Shown piece after piece: positions 9,723 to 19,328 of a stretch of 64,000 nucleotides of DNA. A program made the translations under genes and the position numbers. Position 1 is the first letter of the stretch. Each line of letters starts with the position of its first letter. Source of the stretch: Halichondria panicea (taxonomy: Eukaryota; Porifera; Demospongiae; Suberitida; Halichondriidae). Location of the stretch: NCBI RefSeq assembly GCF_963675165.1, contig NC_087385.1, positions 2,418,501 through 2,482,500 of the forward strand, read 5' to 3'. The notes under the pieces are model-generated. The model had not been told where the DNA came from. It worked only from the letters and a program-made list of their open reading frames with translations, and made no database searches.

Positions 9723-10871
9723 ATGGCTCAACTAAAAGCAATTGCCTCTGCTAAAATTGACAGCTTCAAGCAAGATTTGATTGCTGTAAGCAGTGATATA
9801 TGGAAGAAACCAGAGGTGGCCTATGAAGAACATGAAGCACACCAAAATCTCACAAACTTTCTTGAGAAGAAAGGTTTCACTGTGGAACGCTCCTACACTG
9901 GTATCGAGACAGCTTTCAGGGCCACCTTTGGCTCTGGGAGACCCAATGTGTGTGTGATCTGTGAATACGATGCTCTGCCTGAAATCGGTCATGCATGTGG
10001 ACACAACCTCATAGCAGAGGCTGGAGTTGCTGCTGGTTTGGGTTTGAAAGCTGTTTTGGAATCAAGTGATGCCCCAAAGGGAATGGTGACTGTCTTAGGA
10101 ACTCCTGCAGAAGAAAGTGGTGGTGGGAAAATTGATTTGTTGGGGAATGGTGCATTTGATGAAATTGACATTTCAATGATGATACATCCCGCTCCTTACT
10201 CAATTCTGAAGCCAATTTTTGTTAAGCGAATGCATCTGAAGATTAAGTTTGCCAGCAAGACATCTCAAGACAATGCACTAGATGCTGCAATACTTGCATA
10301 TACCTCTATCTCTCATATGAGACAGCAGATAAAGACAACCTGTAGTATCCATGGCATCATAGTTGATGGTGGTTGTCATCCAAATCTAGTACCAGATAAA
10401 TCTGTAATGGAGTATGAAATCAGAGGCCTCACGACATCCGATGCACATGCTCTGTATAAGCGTGCCAGGACTTGTTTTGAAGCAGCTGCAAACGCTACTG
10501 GCTGTCAAGTTATTATGGACAACCCTTGCAAAAGTTATGATGATCTCAACTGTAATTCAATTCTAGCGGACTTGTATTTGAGAAATGTCAGAGACCTTGG
10601 AGTCGTAGACATTCAAGAAACAAAGTTTGAAAATGGTTCCACTGACATGGGAAATGTATCGTATGCTGTACCATCTATACACCCCATGTATAAGATTGGC
10701 AATGGAGAAATGTATCATACCAGGGACTTCAAAAGTGTCACAAACATCCCTGAGGCTCATAGCACCACTCTGCAATGGGCCAAGGCCATGGCTCACACAT
10801 GCGTCGATGTAATGACAGGGGAAGGCATCCTTGATAAGATCAAACAAATGCATACGTACCATAATAATTGA
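9723..10871 (+). CDS. M20 family metallopeptidase, divergent paralog lacking part of the dimerisation domain (copy 5)
   Basis: 382 residues from ATG 9723 (MAQLKAIASAKIDSF). The frame is open upstream to 9615, but that part runs through the hairpin and does not resemble the family. The metal motifs GHACGHN, PAEES, MMIHP and YHTRDF are kept. From about 9868 to 10083 the DNA is almost identical to the other copies; outside it the protein is much more diverged. Where the others have GKAAHAAAFPWEGVNALD, this copy reads SKTSQDNALD: eight residues are missing in frame, including the histidine that in M20 enzymes usually contributes to the partner subunit's active site. It may have changed or lost activity. 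The reading frame is otherwise intact. Confidence 0.82.
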   Translation: MAQLKAIASAKIDSFKQDLIAVSSDIWKKPEVAYEEHEAHQNLTNFLEKKGFTVERSYTGIETAFRATFGSGRPNVCVICEYDALPEIGHACGHNLIAEAGVAAGLGLKAVLESSDAPKGMVTVLGTPAEESGGGKIDLLGNGAFDEIDISMMIHPAPYSILKPIFVKRMHLKIKFASKTSQDNALDAAILAYTSISHMRQQIKTTCSIHGIIVDGGCHPNLVPDKSVMEYEIRGLTTSDAHALYKRARTCFEAAANATGCQVIMDNPCKSYDDLNCNSILADLYLRNVRDLGVVDIQETKFENGSTDMGNVSYAVPSIHPMYKIGNGEMYHTRDFKSVTNIPEAHSTTLQWAKAMAHTCVDVMTGEGILDKIKQMHTYHNN

Positions 10872-11950
10872 CATAAAAAAATTGAGACTACAAAAAAGCT
10901 GCCCAAATCGTTTAAAGCAAAATGGTGCAATAATTTATATCTGTAACAGTGGTTGGAATTTAACACTATATTTGTTGGTGGTTTGTTGTTTCAAACTTAG
11001 CTGCACTTATTCTATTGCTGACTTTATTACCTATTTTAGACTATTCTTTTGCTGAGCATGCATGATTTTGTTTTTAGTATGTAAATGGCTGTTTTGTTGT
11101 AATGATTATGATTCAATTACTGTACCTCTTCACTGACCTCTGAAACTATCAAAGTTTAGCATTTCCACATATCTATCACTGTTAGAACAGATCCTACACT
11201 CTTACAGTGATTATATATATACCATCAATTATGATCACTGACACAAAATTAGTCTGTTATGCATGGATATCGCTGGAGAACCATCTGACCATGTATCATG
11301 TCAGGCAGTAAAAACCAGTTTTCAGACTAATAATGCATTTATATACACATGCAGATCTAGCTAGAAATTATTTGATGGGTAATTTACTGGCCAATAAAAT
11401 AGTCACTTGCATGTACATATATATATATTATTCTCTATTCAAAACCGCACTTATATAATTAACGTATATAATTTATTATATATAATTATAGTATTCTTTT
11501 TGTCCTTTAGTCCACCCTGGACAACATTTTATGGACTGTCCCGCTTGGAATAGTTTGTATTATTTGAACATTCGTCACAATAATTATTAGATCTACAGTG
11601 CAATGAAAAAAACAGTGCGAAATAATGAAAGCTGACAAGTAGAATAAGATCCAGCTATGTACACAGATCTAAGACAAAACCCACACATTCTTAATACAAA
11701 CACATTAAAAATGTTGCCATAAGTGTATACGTATCACACATGCACTGTCATCGTACATCTTATGAATAATGAAAAGAGGTTTCTCTGCGGGAATTAAGTA
11801 TTCCAACCACTGCATCAGATTTTGTTGTGCACGCATGCATTTCAAAAAGAGGGCTAGGGGGGAGGACACTTTGCTCTGAAGTAACTTGTCTGGGGAAAAC
11901 CCACTGTGGACACCGTCTCCGTGACAAGCTTATTGTTTACTTCTATATAC

Positions 11951-12140
11951 CTGAAATTAGCAATCCAAATGCAAGTGGTATAATGATATTGATTTTACCA
12001 CCACATGCAGTGGAGAGAGAAACAAGTGCGTCTTTTGCTCTGAGAAGCGCAGTAGAGAATGGACTCAATTCTGGTTGCACAATAACTTTTGCACTCTTTT
12101 CATCTGAATTCCACCACCATAGATCCATCCAGGCTAGGGG
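11951..12140 (-). other. Isolated exon-like open stretch
   Basis: On the minus strand a CCCTAG acceptor at about 12141 and a TTTCAG|GTATATAG donor at about 11950 bound a 190-base stretch with one open frame. It encodes a polar segment, then a hydrophobic end (NIIIPLAFGLLIS) like a membrane helix. No neighbouring exon in frame was found. It may be an exon of an unrecognised gene, a gene relic or chance. Confidence 0.25.
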
Positions 12141-12339
12141 ACATACCATAATTATAGCGGGTATAATTGTTTCGAGGGATAAAAGATCGTTTGAAAGAAT
12201 TTCACGTATTTCGTCTATACAATTTTGGACTTTGGCGTTTGCGGTATATACATTTAAACGAGCATACTGACTATAAAAAGGCGTGCCGTGGGCAGCTCAG
12301 ACCGGAAACAACCAAAAAATGTATACCTCGAACACCAAA

Positions 12340-12650
12340 GGCTATAATTATGCCTCGAGGCGTAGCCGCACGAGGGATACGGTAAAGCTGACTGTGTGTG
12401 TGTGTGTCTGTGTGTCTGTGTGTCTGTTCCAGCTGTAACTGCTCAACGGTTGCAATGCGACGAAAACTAACAGTTTCTATAGGCTTCTAGCCACGTTCTC
12501 TTGGATTTTGATTCGTGGATTAGCAAACTAAAGCTTTGTTCTCGAGTTATGGCTAGTTTGACTCACATTGAAGGCTGTTGCAGTCTCTTCAGAATCTTTC
12601 ATAGCATCATCTGTTCGCACAAACTTTCTATTCAACACATGAGTTAGCCT
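12340..12650. repeat. Interspersed repeat, family A copy 1
   Basis: Starts with ATTATGCCTCGAGGCGTAGC and a GAGGGATACGGTA motif, then a TGTGTCTG run, then CTATAGGCTTCTAGCCA and TCTCGAGTTATGGCTAGTTT. The same order of motifs occurs at 54270-54640. The 5' end resembles CCTCG...CGAGG palindromic starts. Confidence 0.7.
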
Positions 12651-13036
12651 TGCACTAAAGTGCTAGCTTTTTGTTAGCTACAAGAGTCAGAAAAGATCTG
12701 TTAAAACAGCTAGCTAGCTATAGTAGCCATTGTGCATGGACTTGATCTTTGGACACACCCTTCTTTAATTATTCCTGCGGATGCAATGCGCATGCGCGCT
12801 CATCCCCACATGTTAGAGAATCCAGTGGCAGAATCAACTTTCTTGAGGTTCTGGTATACAGGTAAGCCACAAAACAAATGATACCATAATTATAGACTAG
12901 ATAATAATAGATTCATGTACACAAGTCTGGTAACAATAGATACATGTACACAAGTCTTTTCTTCTCAGTATTAATATAGATAGATACACACTTTTTGCTT
13001 GTTTATATACTATACTGTCTGTGCTTAAATTCTCAG

Positions 13037-13218
13037 TGCCTTTGACAAAGGTTTGCTCCCACTGTTTGGCTACAGGCCATTTAAATAACATGCAGTTGCT
13101 TCGGTATCGTTGATTTAATTCTGTGATTGAATTGTACTTATCTCACAGGCTATATAATACTGACTATTATGCCTTTGACAAAGGTTTGCTCCCACTGTTT
13201 GGCTACAGGCCATTTAAA
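13037..13218. repeat. 49-base direct repeat, two copies
   Basis: TGCCTTTGACAAAGGTTTGC through to GGCCATTTAAA occurs identically at 13037-13085 and 13170-13218, 133 bases apart. Confidence 0.85.
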
Positions 13219-13590
13219 CCCCACATCCTAACAGAATCAATCTTCTTCTTTCTTGCTTCCTTCAGGTCCTGGTAAGCACTATACGTATTAAATAATGATA
13301 CCATATACAATAGTCTAAGATACCATGTATATAAGTCTGACAGTTATAGATATTATGCAACTTTTTTATCAGCAGATTTTATTCAATTTGTTGCTGCAAA
13401 ATGATTATAAACTTTTTTGAATTATGCAAACAAACTTTTCCCTCTTCTATAACACTCTATTACTTTTGAGCGAAAGTAAATCATGGCGAGAGGCATTTGC
13501 AAGCGCCAGCTTGAGCACTAGTTATATTATCAGTGAAAAACGCGAAAGTTTATACCCTTAAAGTACCCTATATACATGGTAGGTATCAAC

Positions 13591-13757
13591 TAGATTGTAA
13601 CTTAATATCAACTACCGGTAGATTGTAACTTAATACCACAATGTGACCTAGATTGTAACTTAATTCCACAATGTGGTCATCAACAATATGTGACACGGTT
13701 CACTATCAGCCACTTTGGTCATCAACAATATGTGACACGGTTCACTATCAGCCACTT
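13591..13757. repeat. Two adjacent tandem repeat arrays
   Basis: TAGATTGTAACTTAAT occurs three times (13591, about 13620, about 13649) with variable spacers. Next, a 42-base unit beginning TGGTCATCAACAATATGTGA occurs twice, head to tail, at 13674-13715 and 13716-13757. They lie just before the first exon of the Kelch-kinase gene. Confidence 0.8.
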
Positions 13758-13883
13758 ACGGCTGTACACAACTTTGAGTTCTCCAGACCCATGAGACTAT
13801 TTTAAGTACAGTTCTTTAGGTAAGTATGTTACTGTTGATGTGTGCCTTCTCTTATGTGTTCATCCTACATACATTTACAGGCA

Positions 13884-16800
13884 ATGCAAGCTCTTCGCTC
13901 CATATTTGGCCGAGCACAACGAGCAGATACCCCTGTTGAACCACCACCTTGTGTGCAAGCATTCTCCACTGAATCTGATGGACGCCATTACTATTGGAGG
14001 GGGGCTGGTCCAGGAGAAAGGTCAACCATCATTGCTGTGTACGACTCAAGAACTGAGCAGTGGAGCCTCAAGCCCACCACTGGACCTCCACCCCCTGGAG
14101 AGTGGGGTGGTAGCTCTGTTTGTGTAGGTCGTTACCTATACACTTTTGGTGGTTGGAATGGGTCTTCTTACGTCAATGACATGTATAAGCTAGATTTTAG
14201 CACTCTCCAGTGGACCAAAATTCAACCCTCTGATCCTGATAGTCAACCTATTAAAAAATATGTCTGTGGACTTGTCAGCGTGGATAAGAAAACTCTCTGC
14301 TGCTTCGGAGGACACGGTATTGGCCCCACACATTCAGGACCAACTTTCACCAGGGACACACAAAACCCTAATGGAAGTGGGTACACAAATGAGTTCCTTC
14401 TTTTTGATGTGCAAAATGGTAAGTGTCACCCACAACTATATGGACAACAAGCTAGATGTATCTACAGTTAGAGCATATATATTTAATATCATCAACATGG
14501 TTGTAGGCAATGCTCAGTTGCTTAATCCAACCAACTTCAGGTGTCTGGTCGTTCACAGAACTCAAAGGAGAGGTACCTCCTCCCTGTTCTGGCTTCACAT
14601 TCACCAAAGTGGACCAGCACAGGGCAGTCCTCTTTGGAGGAAGACAACCTGACAATAGGGTTAATGGTGTCTACATATTCGACTTTAGGAATATGGTCAG
14701 TTGGTGAGATTCATTGTCAGTAATACACCATGCACCTGTATAATTATGTGTGCATGCAAGTATTTAGTTAACTATCTATGGCCTTGAGAGTAGATCTACA
14801 GTATCGGGGTTTTTTCAAATGCGAGGCTTTGATTGCATAGTGAGTTTTCACTCGATTGCAAATAGTGAGTTTTCTAACGAAAGATGCACATACAATTCGC
14901 AATAGTTAGAAATGCAATAGGGTGTGTACGTGCAGTGTCATTAACTTCACATTCGAAACCCAATAACAGTATTAGCAGGCTTGAGTAATCTGATAAACCA
15001 CAAGGCAAAGCCGAGTTGGTTTATCGGATTACTCGAGCCTGTATACCGTATAGTTAACAGGAAATTTGTATAGCCATACTTTAACTGGCTTGTACTGCTG
15101 TTATAGCACTGCTGTGATATCATAGGAGTAACATAACACTAGCCTAGGAGAGAAAAACTTTGCGAATGAGACAATTGACCAATTGTACTTTCTTACAAGT
15201 TACCGGTGTAGGTTTTTGCGAAATGCATTTATGTTTGATGCTCACAAAACATTATAGTAATACCGTAGGTTTCTCAATAGAAGAGGTCCGACATGCATGC
15301 ACGAATCACTACGAATGGAGTGCATTGGCTAGCTGGGCGTGGCCAACCGTTCTTATGGGTGGCCAGGAGACTTGCCTATATATAGGATTTGTATTGCAGA
15401 GATTGCATTTTTATGATGATATTCATGGCTCAAATATTGAAAGGCTACTTAATGATGCTTACAATAACACAACTGTACAAAGCCTGTCCCCCGCGGCCAT
15501 CCGTCAGAACAGCCACACCAAGCTATGCATTGGCCATCACTTCTTGTGATAACCTGCATGCACGGCCCAATACACTGAACTTTAGCGATTCATATATCAG
15601 CCATGCACATTGGGTCTATTCAGATGGCTCATATCGAGATAGTTTTCCAAAGCTTTATCAGTTTGGCATGACTGCATTAATTTGCTGTACATGTTGACCA
15701 CACATGCAAGGCATAATGGTGTGTGTTCACTGTGTAGGAGGTCACTAAGGTGGAGCGAGTACAGGGAGAGCCATTACCAGTGGGGAGGGCAGGCCATTCT
15801 GCCTGTTGTCTCAACTATGGCGAAGACCATCCTCAACTACTGGTGTACGGAGGACTGGGTAATGACAACAACACACTGGGGGACATGTGGATACTGGATG
15901 TTGACACTGGCAAATGGACAGAAGTGAGTTTCAGCCAGTTACTCTTTTGCACTCACAGTAAAAATAGGCTTACCGTAAAACCTCGATTTAAAGCGCCACT
16001 TTCAAAAGTAGAGTTTTAATTACACAATTATATGGTGCTATATGGCCGAAATGTCCAAGTGTCACTTATTTAGAGGGTCGCCTTAAATAGAGGTTTTACG
16101 GTATTATTTTTGCTTACATGCAGGTGACACCTCCAGAGTCAGTGAAACCACGTGTTCTTCACTCCACCACTGCCACCAGTCTGAGACAAGGACTTGCTGA
16201 GGTTCTCATATTTGGAGGTCGTCAAGAGAAAGAGGGGGATAACCTTGCAGAGACAACCATAATGAGATTCGGTTAGGAATTAACCATGAATAAAAAAAAA
16301 ATACATGTAGCTAGCAAATACAATTAGCTGTATAGTGTTATACGACTGTATGCATGCAGGCTCTTGTGATTGTTAATCCTCCTGCATGCAGAGTCGACTG
16401 GACCCACAGCGTCTGGTGCTGCTGGGAAGTGGGATCTCGTAGATGTTGCCTACAATGACACTAGAGGCTCTAGTCAGCGACTGGGAGAGAAAAGGATCAG
16501 GCAAACAACTGCTTGTGCCTCATCAGTCAATGAGACCATCTCTCAAGATCGGGTGAGGGCTCTGGAACATCAGCTACAAGCAGCAGAGCAGAGAGAGCAG
16601 GACACTCAACGTCGCTGTGAACAACTGTTACACGAGAAGGATCGAGAATTGGCTTTAAAAATTCGGGAATTATCTACGAAAGACAACGAAATAACTATGA
16701 AAGATCGAGAAATGGTTATAAAAGCTCAAGGATTGACCAAAGCCAACCGTCGCTGTGTAGATATGGAGAGACAACTCAGAGAAGTTCAACAAACGGTGCA

Positions 16801-17671
16801 AGATGCCAACAGAAGAGAATCTGACCTATGTGCTCAAAATACAGCTCTCAGGAGGGAGTTAGAAGGCAAGACTAGAGAGTTGGTAGCACACAACACAGAG
16901 GTGTGGAGGATTCCGTCAATCAGAGTGAACACGATGAGAACAATTGGCACTGGAGGGTGGGGGGAAGTGCTAGAGGGAACGGTGAGGGTAGCTGTCAAAC
17001 GACTCTTTGCTGCTATTGTCAATCCACGGAATCTGGAGAGATTCCAGAGAGAAATGAGGCTTTTGGCTGAAGTACGACATCCCAACCTGGTGCAGTTCAT
17101 TGGGACAGTGTTTGACCAGTCCCCTCCTCTTATCATCACGGAGCTTCTGGACATTAATCTCAGACAAGCGTACGAGACGAATCAACTGGTACCAGGAAAC
17201 CGCCTCTCGATCTTCATCGACATTGCCCGAGCTTTGGACTACCTGCATCAGCGCTATGAGCCCATCATCCATCGTGATGTAAGTGCTCCCAATGTCCTCC
17301 TCCAGCAAATCCCCAACCACCAGTGGAAGGGAAAGGTATCTGACCTCGGCTCAGCCAACTTCCTGCAACACGCTCAGACGATGGGAGAGGGGGCCATAAT
17401 CTACTCCCCTCCGGAAGTCATCCCTCAACCATTTGCACGACCTCCTCCACAAACTGTCAAGATTGACCTGTATAGCTACGGCATTGTGTTGGCTGAAGTG
17501 ACTGCCAGTCGTTTCCCGAGTCAAGACAATTTTCCTGACATGTTTGAGCGAATTGAGAGAGAGCGTCCTGCAGTGTACGAACTGATTGTCCACTGCACTA
17601 AGAGAGATCCTAGTGATCGACCCAGTATGGTAGAGGTGCTTGTGGAACTAAACAAAATAGTACCTTTTTAA
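13884..17671 (+). CDS. Kelch-repeat, coiled-coil, TKL-type protein kinase fusion
   Basis: Exons 13884-14418, 14541-14695, 15738-15923, 16124-16271 and 16392-17671 join in phase to give about 767 residues. A 5' leader exon probably ends at 13818 (GTAAGT donor), with an acceptor at 13880. Residues 1-340 hold Kelch repeats (YTFGGWNGSSYVNDMYKLD, FGGRQPDNRVNGVYIFD, YGGLGNDNNTLGDMWILD, FGGRQEKEGDN), predicted to fold as a beta-propeller. About 394-510 is a charged coiled coil. About 514-767 is a kinase with GTGGWGEV, VAVKRL, a helix-C glutamate (QREMRLL), HRDVSAPNVLL and a SDLGSAN loop, so catalytic residues are present with DLG in place of DFG. It is cytoplasmic, with no signal peptide or TM. Tyrosine-kinase-like kinases of this type are numerous in sponges; the substrate is unknown. 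Confidence 0.85.
14815..14962. repeat. Partial family B repeat in the Kelch-kinase intron
   Basis: Contains GCGAGGCTTTGATTGC, AGTGAGTTTTC, ATGCAATAGGG and CATTCGAAACCC, in the order found in the larger family B copy at 55427-55906. Confidence 0.5.
14976..15041. repeat. 25-bp inverted repeat with 16-base loop
   Basis: CAGGCTTGAGTAATCTGATA and five more bases pair with TGGTTTATCGGATTACTCGA and its continuation, with two mismatches. It lies in the intron 14696-15737, the largest of the Kelch-kinase gene. Confidence 0.8.
15971..16103. mobile_element. 133-base MITE-like element with TACCGTAAAACCTC termini
   Basis: It begins TACCGTAAAACCTCGATTTA and ends with the near reverse complement AAATAGAGGTTTTACGGTA. 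It fills most of the intron between the third and fourth coding exons of the Kelch-kinase gene. The termini resemble those of the element at 23326-23672. Confidence 0.75.
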
Positions 17672-18032
17672 TTGAGACACTATTATCATGTTATCTAAAA
17701 TATAGTGTTCAAAATGTATATTGCATTGAAATGTATGTTGTGCAGTAGTTTGCAATGTAACATTCAAGGGCCTAGCCAGGGGGGTAATAAGAGGTGTTGC
17801 TTCCAGTCAACCAAATTTCGGCGCTTTGTGCCATTTTTCATCATAACAGCACCCTTCCAAAATCCTGGCTGATCGATATAATTAGACTGGCAAGGGGAAG
17901 CACCATGAACATATTAATTGAATAGCTATATAGGTGTTGATCAAATACAACATATTCGACAATATCAGTAGGTCGTAATTAGGATTCCAAAGCACTAACC
18001 CAACACCACCACCATTACTAGGAGAGCGGGAT

Positions 18033-18347
18033 TTAGACGACTCCAAAACCACGTACAGACTTGGATGAGTTTATTTGGTTGTGCCAAGCACTATAGAATA
18101 CCAAGATAGATCTACATCCAGAAGAGACTAACAGATTGTCGTGTGAGTCGACGATGAGTGAGAGGTTGTCTGCATACATATATAGAAGAGGGACGGACAG
18201 AAGACAGTTACAACGGTAGGCCACATTCATCAAGTTGGTCCAGGAGCTCACCCACATGACGTAGACAGAGTAGAGCAGAGGAGATAGGATTGCACTCAGG
18301 CAGACTCCCTGTTGACACAAGAGCATGCACCGTTCACGAGGAAGCAA
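18033..18347 (-). pseudogene. Degraded non-LTR retrotransposon reverse transcriptase fragment
   Basis: The minus-strand frame carries ILSPLLYSVYV, matching the LSPLLF-Y motif of reverse transcriptase block 4, then LLYMYADNLSLIVDS, matching the catalytic YADD-L box with ADN in place of ADD, then NQINSSKSV, matching the downstream block. About 104 residues are left; no endonuclease or complete palm is present. It is an old, inactive copy from a non-LTR (LINE-type) element. Confidence 0.6.
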
Positions 18348-18719
18348 GAGGGTGCCAGATTAAGGTGCCAGGTAAGCATCTAAAGTAAAATTTCAAAAAG
18401 AAAATCGATACTATATATTTTTATATAACATTAAAAATAGGTTTACTTTTTTCGAAGTGTAAATTACATTTGACTCCTGGCAGATGGTCTCCTACAAAAA
18501 CTCTTATCGATACACTTCCTCAGTGCATTATATTTATAATATAGGAGGTGATTACCGCCAATATTAGCAGTAAGAAAATAGAGGTGCGTATATATTGATA
18601 AAATCGAGTTGATACAACACATCGAGTCGATTTATCCTTCCAGTTCGGGACACCAACACATGGTATTTTGTACGGCCATTTTGACAAAAGGCTCACCATA
18701 CGTATATAGGTGCTGCTGT

Positions 18720-19165
18720 TTGTACACAAAGGTGCGTTTTGAAAATAGGTAATGTAAGAGAGGTGCGTTGTGTATACGTAGAAAGGTGCATTTTTCAGAG
18801 CATTTTTCAGTGACTCCACCCATCTCCGGCTGCCTTTTTAAACAACAAGTGCATGAAGTAAGAGTTCATGGTCAGTCACAACAAGCACTGGACAGAGTAA
18901 TACTGGACAGTGTCCAATATAATAAAGAGATGAATCGTTTAAAGTAATAATTAAAATGTCGTAAATAGTGCGTCCCCCTCCTCTGGATCTATACTGCAAC
19001 AGCTTTTGTGTCATGTAACCAAATCACGTGACCATGATCTAATGGGTGGAGTTTGCTGAAAAAAACGCTCACTGAAATGCATTTCTCTATAAAAACACAC
19101 CTCTCTAAAAAAAATGTAGCTCTGCAACAAAACGCACCTCTGTAAAAAACAAAAAAACAGCACCA
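18720..19165. repeat. Imperfect inverted repeat around the TOX 3' flank
   Basis: The left arm holds GAGAGGTGCGTT, GGTGCATTTTTCAG and GACTCCACCCAT. The right arm holds their complements ATGGGTGGAGT, CACTGAAATGCATTT and AACGCACCTC, in mirrored order. Arms are about 110-130 bases and diverged; the spacer is about 205 bases. Confidence 0.6.
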
Positions 19166-19328
19166 CCTATTTTGCACCCTAACCTCTAATTTTGGCCCAT
19201 AACAAACTGCATTGACAACCATGTTTTGATTCAATGAGACTGAAATTGAGATGAAACTTGATTCATTATGTGCACGTAAATTTTCTAGATTTATTAATGT
19301 TCTGACAAGTACTTAAATTCTTCATTGT

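Larger units (their letters stand above)
10872..13800. other. Intergenic region, repeat-rich, no confident gene
   Basis: Holds a TG/TGTC microsatellite (about 12390-12425), a family A repeat, two sets of direct repeats and one isolated exon-like stretch, listed separately. The longest frame, 11827-12270 (+), has a biased, repetitive composition and no recognisable motif. The rest is AT-rich with ATAATTAT-type simple sequence. Confidence 0.55.
17672..19328. other. Gap between Kelch-kinase and TOX genes, with element remnants
   Basis: The two genes converge here. Besides the reverse-transcriptase relic and an inverted repeat there is no gene that I can support. Confidence 0.6.

Noticed and set aside
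11827-12270. 147-codon plus-strand ORF
   Set aside because: Runs through repeat DNA and opposite a better minus-strand exon-like stretch; no motif.
12780-12800. CGCATGCGC motifs (also near 1325, 54285, 60310) considered as regulatory sites
   Set aside because: They recur within repeat families and show no consistent position relative to genes.
15160-15549. 129-codon plus-strand ORF inside the large Kelch-kinase intron
   Set aside because: Composition is low in coding character, it overlaps repeat-like DNA (GATGCTCACAAAACATTA also near 27860) and has no recognisable domain.
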